Source: Mesotaenium endlicherianum
Taxonomy: Eukaryota; Streptophyta; Zygnematophyceae; Zygnematales; Mesotaeniaceae
Direction of reading: 5' to 3'
DNA length: 34,863 nucleotides
NCBI GenBank assembly: GCA_009602735.1
Contig: WELA01011341.1
Location: forward strand, 376,252 to 411,114
Shown: positions 10,881 through 22,884 of the stretch, one piece after another
How the letters are laid out: each line of letters opens with the position of its first letter
How positions within the stretch are numbered: position 1 is the stretch's first letter
The notes under the pieces: model-generated
The model's input: the letters and a program-made list of their open reading frames with translations, nothing else
Databases searched by the model: none
What the model was told of the DNA's origin: nothing
Position numbers and translations under genes: made by a program

Positions 10881-13823
10881 CTAAGGGCCCACAGCGGGCT
10901 GCTCGGGAGGAGGAACAATCCTTGCCCAGTACCAATGCATCCGCCAGATGCGGCCCATGTTCTCCACGGGCTGGTTCTTTGTCTCGGGCAGGAACAGGTA
11001 GACACACGCTGTCATTATGACGACCCAGCCCGCAAAGAACAAGAAGATTCCAAATCTGCTCATGCACATAACAGTCGTAAGATCATATATTGTTCATATC
11101 CACGGAATGTACAGCAGCATCTCAGATGATGAAAATACCAAATACCTGCAAGAACATAGAATTTTGCACACAACTGCCACATGAAATGATGAAGCTCCTG
11201 GCCCAAGAATGGTTTGAATCACATTACAACTACACACATGCATGCGAGCAGCAGGAAGAGTGGACTGCCCGAGGACTCACTTCATGGCGCACAGCATGGA
11301 CAGGAACGACTGTCCAATGATGAATGTGAATAAAAAATTTGTTGCGACTGTCAGCCCCTGGCTGGCAGATCGGGTCTCCAGAGGCTGGATCTCCGACGGA
11401 ACCAGCCAGCCAAGAGGGCCCCAGGAGCATGCAAAGCCCGCGACATAGATGCAGATAAAGGCGACAATCACCCAGGATTGCGTCTTGTCCAGCGTGGCCT
11501 TGGGCCCAAACCACGTCGCCAGGAGGCAGCCAATGAAGACCTGAGGGCGTGCGGGCAGGGGGGGGGGCAGAGGTCACGCACAGCCGCACAGACACTGAGT
11601 CACCGTGTGAGAAGGGGAGCAACTCTGGGTGCAACAGCCCAAAAAAAAAACTTACAAAACAGCACAGGTAACAGGTAGTACACATAGCCAATGCTATGCA
11701 GGACCTTAAATTACACCGCCCACACACAAACAAAAGGAATCATCCAAGAGAAGGACCTGTTGCAACTCTTACTGATCATATTAATTTATATTCATATTCA
11801 AGCATTGCAAGCCGAGTAGTGTGGCAGATGTGTGTGCCGTGCGCAGCACTCGAGAGCCTAACCTGAGAGATGATCATGAGGCCGCCCCCAAACCCAAAGA
11901 GGGGCTTCCTGCCAAAGCGGTCCACCGTGAAGATGGACACGAGCGTGGCCACCACGTTGACTCCGCCTGTGATGAGCGCAGAAAGAAGAGCCGCGTTCTG
12001 CGCGAACCCCAGGGTCTTGAAGAGGGGGGCAACATAGAACATTATTGCGTTGATCCCCGTGAGCTGCTGAAAGATAGGGATTGCAATGGCAAAGACAAGC
12101 TGCGGGCGGTACTTTCTCTTCAGGATGTTGGAAAACTGGTTGGTTGCTGCCTGGGCTTCGTCACAAGCCGTAACAATGTCATCAAACTCGCTCTGCGCAA
12201 GACAGGGACGCAATATGTTAGTTATCTATGTCATGGAAATCAAACTTAGAGGCCTGTCTATACATCGCATACAGTGCATTCCAGCTTCTCCTGATTGAGG
12301 GCCCCTGGAAATCCATCCAGAGAGAGGATGCTAACCTTGACGCTGGGTGTGCCGCGGAGCTTCACAAGCACTCGCTCCCCTTCGTCGCGCTTGCCTCTGT
12401 ACACAAGGCTGTTGGGCGAGTCGTGCAAGAAGAGCCCGCCCAGCATGAGCATTGCTGCTGGAACGCCTGCCAGCACGAGGCTCAGGCGCCATCCCCACGG
12501 GTGGACGTCTTGCGTCTTGTAGTTGATGCACTGTGCGACAAGGATGCCTATCGTTGTCATGAATTGGAATGCTTGGTTCAGCATTCCGCGTCGGTTGGCC
12601 GGTGCCACTTCCGACAAGTACAAGGGGACCGTCTGCAGCCAGAGCACAGTTCTTATTAATACTGGGTTGAATTAAAAGCTAGCAAGGTCAAGTGTCAAGC
12701 TTCTGACCACAATCTGCAGCCATGGCACAGTAATTGAGTAACACCAGGATAAAACAAAAGCTAGCAAGATCTGATATTGAACTTCTAACCACAATGAAAG
12801 AAGGCTAACTCAAACTTGTCATGTAACCAGTTTCTTGACAAGCTATAACCACAAATGCATACTACAATCTGTCACAGGGCATGTAAATTGATGCATGCAT
12901 GCGACAATAAAGATTGCTGAATAAAAGTCCAATGTGATTCAGATGGCTGCTGGACATACCTGATTTGCGAGGCCCACACCCAAGCCCAAGGATATGCGGC
13001 CGGCAACAAGCATACCGAGGTTGATGGCTCCTCCGGTAAGCCCCGCTCCCCCAAGGAAAAATATGCTGGACAAGAGCATTGTCCTGGTCCTGCCAAACCT
13101 GGAGGTGGTCCACGAACCGAATATGCCTCCCACCATACCAGCCAAGAATAAGGAGCTGGTGAACAGCTGAAGAATCTGACTATTGAATTTACAGTAATTG
13201 TCCTCTCTCGCACTTTGCTGTTTTGCGTGAACCTCGGGAAAGAACTTGTCCAAGAACTCATCCATTGATGTCACGCCACCTTCCCAAGAGCAAAAACAAT
13301 CCGATGTTGTCAGGCCTTTAAACAAGGATGCAATAAGTGTGATGCGTATGAAGTGGAACATGTAGCGTATAAGTCCCAAAGACATATGACTGTGACCTGA
13401 CCTTTGAAAGACCATGAATTCTGCTGTAAAGCCAGAAACGTGCTACGTGTGAATATACATACTTGATTACAACATGCTTCATAGAAACGAGAAGTGACTC
13501 GTGAACAAGGAGAAGGGGAATATAAAGTGGAATACTCTCTGGCGGATTGCTGGCATACTTCCTTCAAGCCAGTAACAAGTACGAGATTTCCATGCATAAT
13601 ATCACGTCACAAGTCGTTTTTCAGTATGGTATTTCACTTCTTAACTCCTAGATATAACGTCAAAAATATATAAGAAAGCAGATTGCGTACCGGTCACGCC
13701 GATGTCGTAGCCAAAGAGGAGGCCCCCTGAGGCTGCGACAATTGACGCCAATATAACGTAAAATGTGAGTCTTCCATCGTACTGCAGACCTCTTGCGCTT
13801 GTCGTTGCTATGCCTATCGCCAT
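10881..13823 (-). CDS. HUP1: Hexose/H+ symporter, HUP1/STP family (MFS), complete
   Basis: Imports monosaccharides with protons across the plasma membrane. Six exons, all phases consistent: 13823-13691, 13279-12960, 12632-12336, 12192-11863, 11540-11281, 11055-10881; 504 aa, close to the ~530 of Chlorella HUP1. MFS landmarks in order: GYDIGVTGG (Asp 40, proton-site position), [17 protein letters not shown] (Arg 139, partner of that Asp in STP structures), HDSPN in place of [35 protein letters not shown] and PETKNQP. Cys 74 (in REDNYCKF) and Cys 444 (in SMLCAM) match the two cysteines that form the lid disulfide of plant STP carriers, so the sugar lid is probably kept. Twelve membrane segments are expected. 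A TATA box lies about 230 bp upstream. The exact sugar cannot be told from the sequence. Confidence 0.93.
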
Positions 13824-15787
13824 AGTGTACTCTGAGATCTCAGAAGATCCTCGTTAAGTTGAATGAAGGGCTGGGTCGTTGCTACATATACGCTCGACTA
13901 TACCAAGTGAGGTTAGTTTTGTTGTAAGACACATGGCTTCTTCATTTCGTGAAACGAGGATACAACTCGGGCATTACTAGTGATTGTCTATACTTCTACT
14001 TTCGACTGTCTCGTAATGAACGAATGCAGGAGCTGAGCATGCACCCTCAGCTTATATAGCTAAAGCTGCTGGACAATCGGGTCGAGTTTTTCTGGTTAGA
14101 AGCACAGCTGCCCGTAACGTCGTTGAGACTGCGCGCCAGTGGTTTCGACGACTGTTTCGGTGCTTTTCGGTGACTGCCGGTGACTTCTTTCAGCGACATA
14201 TTAATGCCTGAGAATTTATTAATCAGCCACGTGTCGATTTTATTGTGCGTGAAAAAAATGTACTGTCACGAAGCTCCCGATCACTGCCTATCCGAGGGAT
14301 TATTGTATGCGTAGAACCTCGACCTGGAGTTGCCTGGAGTGGGCCTGTACTGCACTGTACTGGCCGTGTACCGGCCGATATTGTCGGCGTGTAGGCTGCT
14401 GTAGGCTGTCCTCGACAGTCCTCGACAGTTTTTTTCAAGTTCACGTGACGGACATCCACACTGACCACAAGTAAACAATCAAGGCACGATGCACCGATGG
14501 GTACAATCGGGCACAATTAAGCTGCGTGCTGGAAGAAGAAAGTCGTAACTATTAGTCAACGTCCGATCAAGGCTATCTCAAATTGCTTTTCACCGAGGGT
14601 TGACAACTGAGAGGTATTTTTTCTCAAGTGGTCTTACATGGTCGTGCGCGGTCTTGCACATACATTGAAATAACGTAACAACTTTAACCCTTTTGTTCTC
14701 GCATACTTAGGTGGAGATAGTCCAAAGCCTCTTGGGAAGCATTTAGAATGGTGGGGCTCAAACCTTGTTGTCGACATCACGAGTTTGTAACGTACTAAAA
14801 TTTTTGTTTGAGATGCAAATTTCATTTGGCCACTGTGACTTACATTGCCCTCCAAGAATGACATTAGAAGCACAAGGTATGTTCCATTTGGAATCTTAGC
14901 GATAGCTATAAAGCCAGAAGTTGTTTGCAGGCAAAATATAAATGTTTCATGTTCTTTGCAAGCAATATTAAGTAAAGATGTCTCCTTACGATGAATTTGA
15001 TATGTCTGTACACTTTGATCATGACTTGGATATGTGGAAAGTGATTTTATAGGATCTATAGAACATCCAATATCAAATAATTGATACTGTCACCGACCAT
15101 GTACACATAATTATAAGACGATGTATGGATACCTAGACTAATCAATAAGTAGCCATGATGTGAACTCAATAACTTCAATGTGCAAGAACACACTACTTTT
15201 GAACTGGTATGTGCATGTACATGCAAGATGTGAAGCTTGACGAACATGTCATGCCACAAAATTATATGCCGCATGCATATTGCATATGGTAGCCCTTGAG
15301 GTTGACAACATGTATTACTTGAGCACCAAGCCGAGGTGGCATATTTGCGAAGGGACATTTATCCACATAAAGCGCAGAAGAAGAATTACGATGCGGTGAT
15401 ACGTATTCGCAAATTGAGCCATTTATTTAGTTTTGAATCACTGATGGGACTTCAATAGGACTCTATATACCGAGTCATGATGAGTCGAGGATAGCGTCTA
15501 CACTTTACGCCAATGACACTGCATAGTCTTCCAAACAAGCGTCTCTTTCTATAGCCCTCATAAGCATTACCACATTCTCTTTCCCTAGCCTTCATATAAG
15601 TTGCTTTACTTCAACCCAATGCTACAAACTGTGAGTTGAGAGGAGACCTGGGGCAAATTTGGATAGTTTACATGAGCAATGGAAGGATTGAGTGCGTCCT
15701 AAGGTAACAACATCAAAGACCGCAATCCTAGAAACCGCCACAACGGCTCCTATAGGCAACGTGCAGATACGCTAGAGGCAAAGTCCC
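13824..15787. other. Intergenic region between hexose transporter 5' end and DCN1 3' end
   Basis: Nearly 2 kb holding the transporter promoter and the 3'UTR of the DCN1-like gene. From about 14120 to 14425 there is a tract of short imperfect duplications (GTACTGCACTGTACTGG, TAGGCTGCTGTAGGCTG, CCTCGACAGTCCTCGACAG). From 14500 to 15780 it is AT-rich with no exon or RNA gene that I can support. Confidence 0.5.
14051..14060 (-). promoter_or_regulatory. TATA box of the hexose transporter gene
   Basis: Read on the minus strand this is GCTATATAAG, about 230 bp before the transporter ATG at 13823. The distance allows a 5'UTR of roughly 200 nt. It is the best core-promoter match in the upstream region. 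Confidence 0.5.
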
Positions 15788-17767
15788 TCATGATGATTCC
15801 TCAAATTTGGCACCGCTCCTCACAAACTCCACAAAGTCATCGATCAAATACGGCCACGCGCCCTCCTGGTCATAGTTCGAAAGATTTGCGTCTATTTGCT
15901 GCACAAGGTTGCATGCAACAAGAAAAATAAGCAATGTGCAGATTAAAAGTGACCTTGTGCAATCGATTGTACAACCTCAAACCCACTCCAATCTCGGAGC
16001 GAGACAATGGTACGGAAAATTTCAAAGGAGTACCCTCGGTTCACCTCTGATGTTGATATGAGCGGACCACAAGGTGCCGAGAAGCAGCAACTTTCAGGTC
16101 AGCACACAGAGGCAAGGGAGGGGCACGCCGAAGGAGCAGGAAGAGCAGCACCAAGCCACGCCCATGAAGAGCCTGCTACTCCATTCAGCTCAGTGCTTCG
16201 TACTAAGTGCTCGTCATTCATTCAACGCAGTCAGACACACGCAAGTGCTAGCTCTCCTTGCTGGCTGCATATGCGTCAGGCGCTGGCCAGCAGTTTTGCA
16301 TCATAGACCCCCCCTTGCTGACTGTCCGAGTCCCACATCCCCTCCAATTCAAATCCTCCTACGACGAATCACAGCCCAAGTCAACCAAGCTAGGCAGACA
16401 AGAGAGCAGGCCAGCCAGATGCTGCCCGGGAGAGGAAGTCAACACCAAGTCGCACGACTTTCCGTCAGCTGGGCATATACTGACGGGCCCAAGCAAATGC
16501 AAGAACACCGGCGCAAGAGGAGGGGTGGGGGTGGAAGGAGAGGCGAGGGGCAGAGGAGGGGGGGAGGGGCAGGCACACATACCCGCGAGAACTCAAGCAG
16601 CTGCGACCACGTGTCCTTGGAGATGGCCTTGTTGTGCTTCTCCTGCATGCACGCGCGCTCCACCGCACGCGAGAGCAGCCGGTAAAGGACAACACCGACC
16701 AGAGAGACGCCAGGTCTTGTGAGTTTCCGCTGCTCCTACAACGGCCGGGCCTTGACTGATGTGTGCAGCTTGTTGGCTGGGTAGTGGCAGCGTTTCCAGG
16801 AACACACGTAGATGACAAGAGAGAGACTCCCACAACCTGGACCAGGGCTCATTCTCAGCCAGACTCCCTCACACACAAACACACACACACACACACACAC
16901 ACACGCGCGCGCGCGCGTCCTCACGGCACACGCCCTCACGCACTCAAACAAGCACAGTGACAAGGAGGGAGGAGGGAGAGCGGGGGAAGGGGGAAGAGGA
17001 GGGAGGAGATGGGGAGAGGCACACCTGCAGGTAGTGGCACCACGCGTCGAGGAGGGGCCAGGAGCGCTCCTGGAAGAGCAGCTGCCACATGCCCACGGCC
17101 GTGTCCAGCGCCAGCGACTTCTGGCCCTGCCCTCCCACCCATGATCACCCATCCACACGGCCAGCGTCAGAGGGCGCGATGCCACCAGTCACCGTGCAAC
17201 CCCCCACCACTATGAGCCCGTTGCCAGCTCTCCGTGACTTACGGCAAACAGTCGACTCCCTCCTCAACGCACGCGCTCAGCAAAACAAGACTTCAGCAGC
17301 AGGCTGAAATGCGAGTGAATGAGCTTGTGCCGTTCAGCGGAAGGCTTTGAGCATGCTGGCGGCCTGTGGCCTGGAGCCACGACTGTGGATTAAGCGGCAG
17401 TAGAGTCCAGGCGGGGGGAGAGGAGAGAGGAGAACGAAGACGAGGAGGTGATGAGGAGGAGGCCCAGGCAGGCTCAAGACCAGAAACCTGAACATAGACG
17501 CTGGAGGGCCCGGGAGGCAGAAACAAACAGTGCTGAGGCTGACAGGGGGAGAGGCCTGACAGCTGCCGACATACTATATGTGGCTGAGAAGAGGAGAGCT
17601 TGCTTGGCGAGTTAGCAGGAAGTCTGAACTTGATTAGTCTAGCCAGGGGGAGGTACTCTGGTCTCTCTGAGAAAAGGGGCGGACGGGAGGGGAGGTGGAC
17701 CGGACGCGCACCTTCTCCTTGGCCCAGTTGAAGGCAAAGTTGTGGATTTCCTTGAACTTGTCTGCAT

Positions 17768-17835
<68 letters not shown>

Positions 17836-18929
17836 GCGCGCGCGCGTCCTCACGGCACACGCCCTCGCGNACTGTGGCATGAGACACCTCTTTGCTGCGC
17901 ATCCCTTCTCCTTCTCCCCCTCCTTCTTTCTCTCTTGCTCCCCCCTCTCTGCCATCCGCCTTCAGGTGCCTACTACTCCCTCCCTCGCTCGCTCCCTTGC
18001 TCGCTCCCTCCCGCCTTCCCTACCTTCCTCCCCCTGTCTCTCTATAATGCACCTCCAAGGGAGAGGGGCCCAGGAGAGCAGAAAGTCGTGTCTGAGAGGG
18101 AGTTGGAGCCACGAGCAACATCAACAGCGTCTAAATACTCAGGCATGCTGTGGCCTATTCTACTGCCCTGTGGCACTGCTCCTCACATGTGCTTTTTGGG
18201 CTGATAGGACGCGCCAAGGTAGCAAAGGCCACAGAACACGTTCACACTATTCAGTTACTATTCACCAGTGAGAGTTCCCGGGCACGCCCCTCCAATCTCA
18301 AATCCACCCTCACACTTCCCCCCCCACAAACACGTACACACAAAATCTCACCCTCCTGTCTCTCAAGCTAGCTCACAAGGAACCCCAAGAAGAAGGAGGC
18401 CAGTGCCGCCCAGACAACCTGCCCCGCCTCCCCCCGCCCCCTTTACCCCCCTCTGCTCCTCTCTCACTCGGCTCCCGCCACCTCACCGAGATGCAAGGAG
18501 GACAGACAGGTGGAGAGGCGGCTGAGAAAAAGGGCAAGAGGGAGAGCGAGAGAGAGCGGCATTACGGTCGTCCTTGAGCTCTGCTCGCAGCGCCGGCAGG
18601 ATGGCGCGCAGCTTCTCCACCGAGTCCACTCTGCGCGCGCCAGGCACCCCCCCGCCAGGTGGCCATGCATGCCCCCCGCCCGCCCGCCCAGGCCCCACAC
18701 GAACACGCCCCGCGCACGCGCGCACCCACATAGTGGTAGGCGTGGATGAAGAGACGCGCACCCACACCCCCACACACGTTCTGTCAGCCCGTCTGCGAGC
18801 GGGAATGCGTACGCCCGCATGCATGAAGGGACAATGCGCCGCAGATACAGTGCTTTGAGGCTGTAAAGGAGGCTGCAAAATTCCTAACCAAAGCTCTCCA
18901 CGGCTGGCCACCTTTGCCAATACACACAT

Positions 18930-19009
<80 letters not shown>

Positions 19010-19013
19010 NCAT

Positions 19014-19086
<73 letters not shown>

Positions 19087-22000
19087 GTGTAGGGGGGAGG
19101 GGGAAAGGAGGGGTACATACCCAAGAGAGAGCAGGCCCGACACAAACTCCTGCCTGGTGTACTCGCACATGGTGGCCGCATTCATGTGCCACGACAGCAC
19201 CAGCTGCAAAGCCTCCCAAAAACACGCCCAACTTAGTTCAGACCAGCCCCACGCAGCCCCATGGAGAGGGCATAACCCTGGGATGACCTTGAGTGACCAT
19301 CAGCTTAGCTCAAAATCTCATATGTGCACATGCACGTGCACGTGCCATGGTGACACACACAAGAAGATGTAAGAGCACAGAGATGCAGACACCAGATCTG
19401 ACAAGGCTATGCGGCATGTCCAAGTGCGAGTGTACACAAGGTACGTCTCCAGGTGTGCACGTTCACATGTGTGCAAGCTTACGTCTGTGCACTTGCAAGA
19501 ACGCCTCGTATGCTCATCACCTTTCCCAGGTGAAGCCAGTATCCTCATTCAAAGCACCCCCATTCTCGTCCACTCGTTCCAGTGACAACCTCTCAGTCAG
19601 CGCACCTGACTGAGAAGTTGTCACGGGACTGAATGGCACTGTGGAAGGCTTATGGAAGAGGGGCAAAGGCAAGGGGCAGGGGCGGGGCCAGGGGCAGGGA
19701 CAGGGCGAGGAGGTGAGGAGGGTTTGGCCAACTCACAGTCACAATGTCCTGGGGGTCCACCTGCGGGCGGGGCTCCCTCCCACAGCACCACACAACACAC
19801 GACACAGATGAGCCAGCCGTCGCCAGCTCCCAGTTAGCTTCCAAGCTCAAAGTATGCCATGCACCCCCCCCACACACTGGGAGCCACTGATACTGTTACT
19901 GCTACCAGTCAGGGTGCTCGCTATCAGGTCCCTCGTGCACGGAGGAAGCAACTCCGGCAGTGGCTGCCAAGCCTAGACAGGACCAACCCCAGCTGGGGTG
20001 CTTGCTCTCAGCTCCCCAAACATGGAGCAGGCACCTGCAACAGGAAGTGCTGACCCCAAATGATGGTGGTCCCAGAGAATGCCACCCCAGCCACAGCGCT
20101 CACTCTAAGCCTCCCCAACAGGGAGGAGGCCTCACCACACCCCCCTCCTCCTCCTCGACTCCTCCGCATCCTCCTCCTCCCTCTTTCCCCTCTCCCCTCT
20201 CCCCCCCCCCNNNNNNNNNNNNNNNNNNNNNNNNNNNNNNNNNNNNNNNNNNNNNNNNNNNNNNNNNNNNNNNNNNNNNNNNNNNNNNNNNNNNNNNNNN
20301 NNNNNNNNNNNNNNNNNNNNNNNNNNNNNNNNNNNNNNNNNNNNNNNNNNNNNNNNNNNNNNNNNNNCCCCCTCCCTGAAGCCAATAACAACGATGATGG
20401 CGGCCCAAGCAAGCGAGCAAGCAGCACTTGAAAGACTGAGATTGCCGGCCTAACAGCAGCCAGCATGCTGGGCCTGCATGCACCGGTGGTGGCTGAGCAC
20501 ATATGCCCGTCACTTGCACTCGCATGCATGTGCTAGCTAGCCAAAAAGCTCGCTTGCAGTGTCCAACGACTACCTCCTCCAGCCAGTCTAGTAATGGCGC
20601 TGGTGTATCTTTGCCCTAGCTCTTTGCCTGGACTCGAAGCCCTTGCCCAGAGAGCAGCTGCAGCAGGAGCCTCAGCAGCGTTGCTAAGCACTCACTCTGC
20701 CGGCCAAAGGAGCTGCCGCGAGGGTAGGTGGCAGTGTGCTCTGAGGTTAGCTTACTCCAGTCACATGCACTCTCTCTCGAGGGCAGTATAGACTGCCTCG
20801 CCTCTCGTCACCTTCCTTTGTGCGCCCTTCAGATGAACGGCTTACAAGGCCTAAACCTTAACTGGGCAGCTAGGCCGGGGACCTCGCAGGAACTACTACT
20901 CCCTGCCCTTACCCAGTGATATTCCTCTGTAAGGAACTGCAGAAATGAAGACTAACAGGATGGGACGGAGGGGGGGAGGGAGGAGGGGGACGTAGGGAGC
21001 AAGAAAGGGAGAGTAGAGGAGGAAGCACAGGAGGGAACTGCCTCCATGGAAGCAAGGAAGAAGAAGTCGAAGCAGAGGAGGAGGAGGGGGGAGGGAGTGA
21101 GCGAGGTGCCACGCGTCGGCAGCACAGCGTCAAGCCACACCTGGAGATCGTCGCAGAGCCGCGACACGCCGTCCACCAGAATCATGTCCGAGTGCGGATC
21201 TGCCCCCCCGCACCCCCTCAGCAGAGGACATCACGGCCCCCTTTCAGAACATAGCTAGCCTTGTAGACTTAGAACTTTTCACACTCCTGCATTGGGTCAG
21301 GTCTTGACTCTAAAGGTGATGCCAAGACGAGCTCCCGGAGGTGGTGCTTGACGGGGCTGGTGCTTCCTGGAGCAAGACAAGCGTTGCACTTGTCGAGCTG
21401 CCTGCTAACAATACTGCCTCACAGATTGACATGTTTGGCAACAGGCGCTGTTGGATCTCTGATTGCCAATCTGTTCTTTTTGCTCTGGCTGCCATCTTAG
21501 TCTGGACAGGAGGAGAACAGCAAGAGAGACACATGGCTAACGAGAAAGCGTCATACGAACCAGCCTGCCTGCCCAACACTCCCCATGCACGACCAATCAT
21601 TTCGCTTCCAGAAGCGGGGTTCTGGGTTCCTCTGCCGGGCACGCATGCATGTCTCCCTGTCACTGCCACCGTCACACTCTCGCTGTCAACCAGGGAAGGG
21701 ACAGAAACACCCTGAGAAGACCAGTGAGGCAGGCAGTGAGCACCTTTGTAGCGCTGGTAGAACTCTTCCACGCGCCGAGCGTCCGCCGCCGGGCGCAGGG
21801 CGGCGGCCTGGGCCGCTGCTGCTGCCGCGGCCGGGTTGTAGAAGAATTCGAAGGAGCCCTCCAGGCTCCAGTCGCTGGAGCGCAGCGCATTCACAGCAGC
21901 CTTGTCGCTGCATGCATGCACGGCCACGACAGGGCGAGAGGCAGACGAACGAGGCATCAGAGCTAGGGGTCAGCGAATCCCTGTCTGCTGCTGCTGCATG

Positions 22001-22884
22001 TGTTGGAGGAGCAGCATGTGCATTGTATGTGGTGTATCCAATGCAACCTCCAAAGCAATCTTGGGGGTGCACAGGCCAGACAAGGCGAGAGAGGCAGACA
22101 GGCAGACAGGCAGACAGGCAGCAGAGCTAGGGGCCGGCTGACTGGCTGCTGCATGCATGTATGGAGTAGTATGTTCCTCCAGGGTGATATTCCAGTGCAA
22201 ACACCATAAAATGGGGGGTGCAGCTATATACACAAGTGCACGTCACGTACACATACACGATACCACACACCCTTCAGTCCTCCCTGACGTGTTTGAGCCG
22301 AGCAGTCTTGACTAGGCACCATCAGGCTAGCCCTACTATGTCAAGTCAGTGACTATAAAGAGACCCTTCATTAGTCCTGCCTGGCTGCCCACCATGCCTG
22401 ATGCCACCAGAATTTTGTAGAACATCCTAGTCACACACCTCACTTGGCCTTCTGGCTGACTCAGAGAGGTCATTGTAGGCTCTATATACGACCCACAGGA
22501 AAAAGGTGTCTGTTTCACACCACCACCTGATGATAGGTTTGATTCTGGAACCTTCTCCCTTCTCTTGGAGAGGAGAAGGAATTGCCGTCAGAGAGAACGA
22601 GGAAGGACACAGTATAGTCTAAAGAGTGGCTGATCAACCTCAAAGACATTTCCTGGACTCCATATGCAACATATAAGAAGCACTTAAATGGACTTCTCAA
22701 CTGACAGCAGCTCCAGTACTTGACTTGCTTCACCACCAGTCACTCAGTTTCAATCGATCAGCTATAGACGCTTCATGAACTTCAGCTGACTGGCAGTGAG
22801 GTAGCAAATATAGTAAGCTTGCCTAGCTCCGGTGATGCTGATGAACTGCTGCACCTTCTCCTTCTGTTGCCGGTTGAGCCGGTT
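15788..22884 (-). CDS. DCN1: DCN1-like protein (cullin NEDD8 E3 scaffold), ten coding exons
   Basis: Promotes transfer of NEDD8 from its E2 to cullins. Exons, all phases consistent: 22884-22823, 21907-21744, 21199-21141, 19760-19737, 19203-19121, 18630-18566, 17761-17712, 17126-17025, 16642-16583, 15898-15788. They give 259 codons before the stop, so 260 aa with a start Met; human DCUN1D1 has 259. Residues ~5-50 are the UBA domain (QQFISITGASDKAAV, SSDWSLEG), the rest the PONY/cullin-binding domain (LCDDLQ, LVLSWHMNAATMCEYTRQEF, FAFNWAKEKGQKSLAL, YDQEGAWPYLIDDFVEF). The acidic DAD patch is intact (about Asp 197, Ala 238, Asp 244). The first listed exon starts in phase 0 without ATG. A one-codon ATG exon such as 22942-22940 (ATG|GTGTAG) is possible, but several ATG|GT sites exist. 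The first intron listed uses a GC donor. Confidence 0.93.
16871..16939. repeat. CA/CG microsatellite in DCN1-like intron
   Basis: An AC run followed by alternating GC and the unique tail TCCTCACGGCACACGCCCTC. The same tail recurs at 17847-17866 immediately before a single N, see the findings. Confidence 0.85.
17769..17870. repeat. Long (CA)n microsatellite, CG tail and single-N join
   Basis: About 31 uninterrupted CA units, then alternating CG, then a copy of the unique tail seen at 16918-16937, then N at 17870. On the transcript strand the (TG)n run ends only a few bases before the acceptor of the exon 17761-17712. Confidence 0.9.
18927..19084. repeat. Two adjacent CA-then-GA microsatellites separated by one N
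   Basis: A unit starting CATCACAC, followed by CA and then GA runs, appears at 18927 and again at 19011 just after the N at 19010 (offset 84). It lies in the intron just 3' (on the transcript) of exon 19203-19121. Confidence 0.9.
19737..19760 (-). other. 24-nt microexon of the DCN1-like gene
   Basis: Minus strand: acceptor CCCGCAG, 24 nt coding VDPQDIVT, donor GTGAGT. It joins in phase 0 to LCDDLQ upstream and LVLSWHM downstream, and supplies precisely the eight residues that the human protein has at this point. Without it the linker between two PONY helices would be missing. Confidence 0.85.
20211..20367. other. Assembly gap of 157 N
   Basis: A run of N flanked by C-rich sequence on both sides, inside the large DCN1-like intron between exons 21141 and 19760. 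No coding sequence is expected to be lost because the flanking exons join in phase with the microexon. Confidence 0.99.
22815..22823 (-). other. GC-type 5' splice site in the DCN1-like gene
   Basis: The exon ends ...GGAGCTAG and the intron begins GCAAGCTT (minus strand, exon edge 22823). Only this edge gives the phase needed to join Ser-Asp-Lys at 21907 and reproduces the family sequence ITGASDKAAV. No usable GT lies nearby. AG|GCAAG is the known consensus of GC-AG introns. Confidence 0.75.
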
